15,838 nucleotides of DNA from positions 1-15,838 of the forward strand of contig JASHYS010000007.1 of assembly GCA_030042915.1 (NCBI GenBank), written 5' to 3'. Position 1 is the first letter of the stretch; the number at the start of each line of letters is the position of its first letter. The notes under the pieces were generated by a model. That model was not told the DNA's origin and searched no databases. It worked only from the letters and a program-made list of their open reading frames with translations. Shown one piece after another: positions 15,823-15,838 of this stretch. The DNA comes from Acidobacteriaceae bacterium (GTDB taxonomy: Bacteria > Acidobacteriota > Terriglobia > Terriglobales > Acidobacteriaceae). The position numbers were made by a program, and so were the translations under genes.

Positions 15823-15838
15823 GGCGCGTCAACAAATC

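Noticed and set aside
1..15838. Mobile element, defence cassette or biosynthetic cluster
   Set aside because: No transposase, integrase, terminal repeats, nuclease/helicase modules or clustered biosynthetic enzymes are present; gene order and composition look chromosomal.

Overview
The window is GC-rich and coding-dense. It most likely comes from an Acidobacteriota genome, probably class Terriglobia/Acidobacteriia. I infer this from the type of protein seen, not from a database match. The signs are a surface protein ending in Ig-like strands around a two-helix membrane hairpin, exported proteins of types I associate from memory with that phylum, an outer-membrane barrel ending in Phe, and an intergenic degenerate heptanucleotide repeat.

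Layout. Positions 1-604 hold the 3' end of a plus-strand gene for a large Ig-like surface protein. It meets a minus-strand block at a strong two-way terminator (about 631-664). The minus block, read from right to left, is a KimA/YdaO-type APC permease (3269-5149), a small outer-membrane beta-barrel protein (2396-3001, probable TTG start), and a secreted GH35 beta-galactosidase of the DUF5597 type (704-2314). A 284-bp divergent region (5150-5433) with heptad repeats and a candidate promoter leads into a large plus-strand exported protein of unknown function (5434-8865). That protein has WW-like repeats, an Ig-like region, an aromatic/acidic patch, a Pro/Thr/Ala linker and a C-terminal coiled coil. 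It converges on a soluble GAF-PAS-PAS-PAS histidine kinase (8887-11298, minus). Next come an exported SnoaL/DUF4440-like protein (11525-12085, minus), a 54-residue FmdB-type zinc ribbon protein (12241-12405, plus), an exported protein of unknown function (12481-13686, minus), and a divergent 1-deoxy-D-xylulose-5-phosphate synthase, dxs (13936-15822, plus).

The genes do not form one obvious pathway. This looks like a chromosomal region with housekeeping genes (dxs, K+ uptake), a polysaccharide-degrading enzyme and several exported lineage-type proteins. I see no transposase, integrase, tRNA, rRNA, CRISPR array, toxin-antitoxin pair or defence cassette. No gap between genes exceeds 300 bases. 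The parts most worth a second look are the unknown modular exported protein with its WW-like N-terminus, the DXS with unusual cofactor-motif residues, and the structured intergenic regions at 5215-5299 and 12130-12188.
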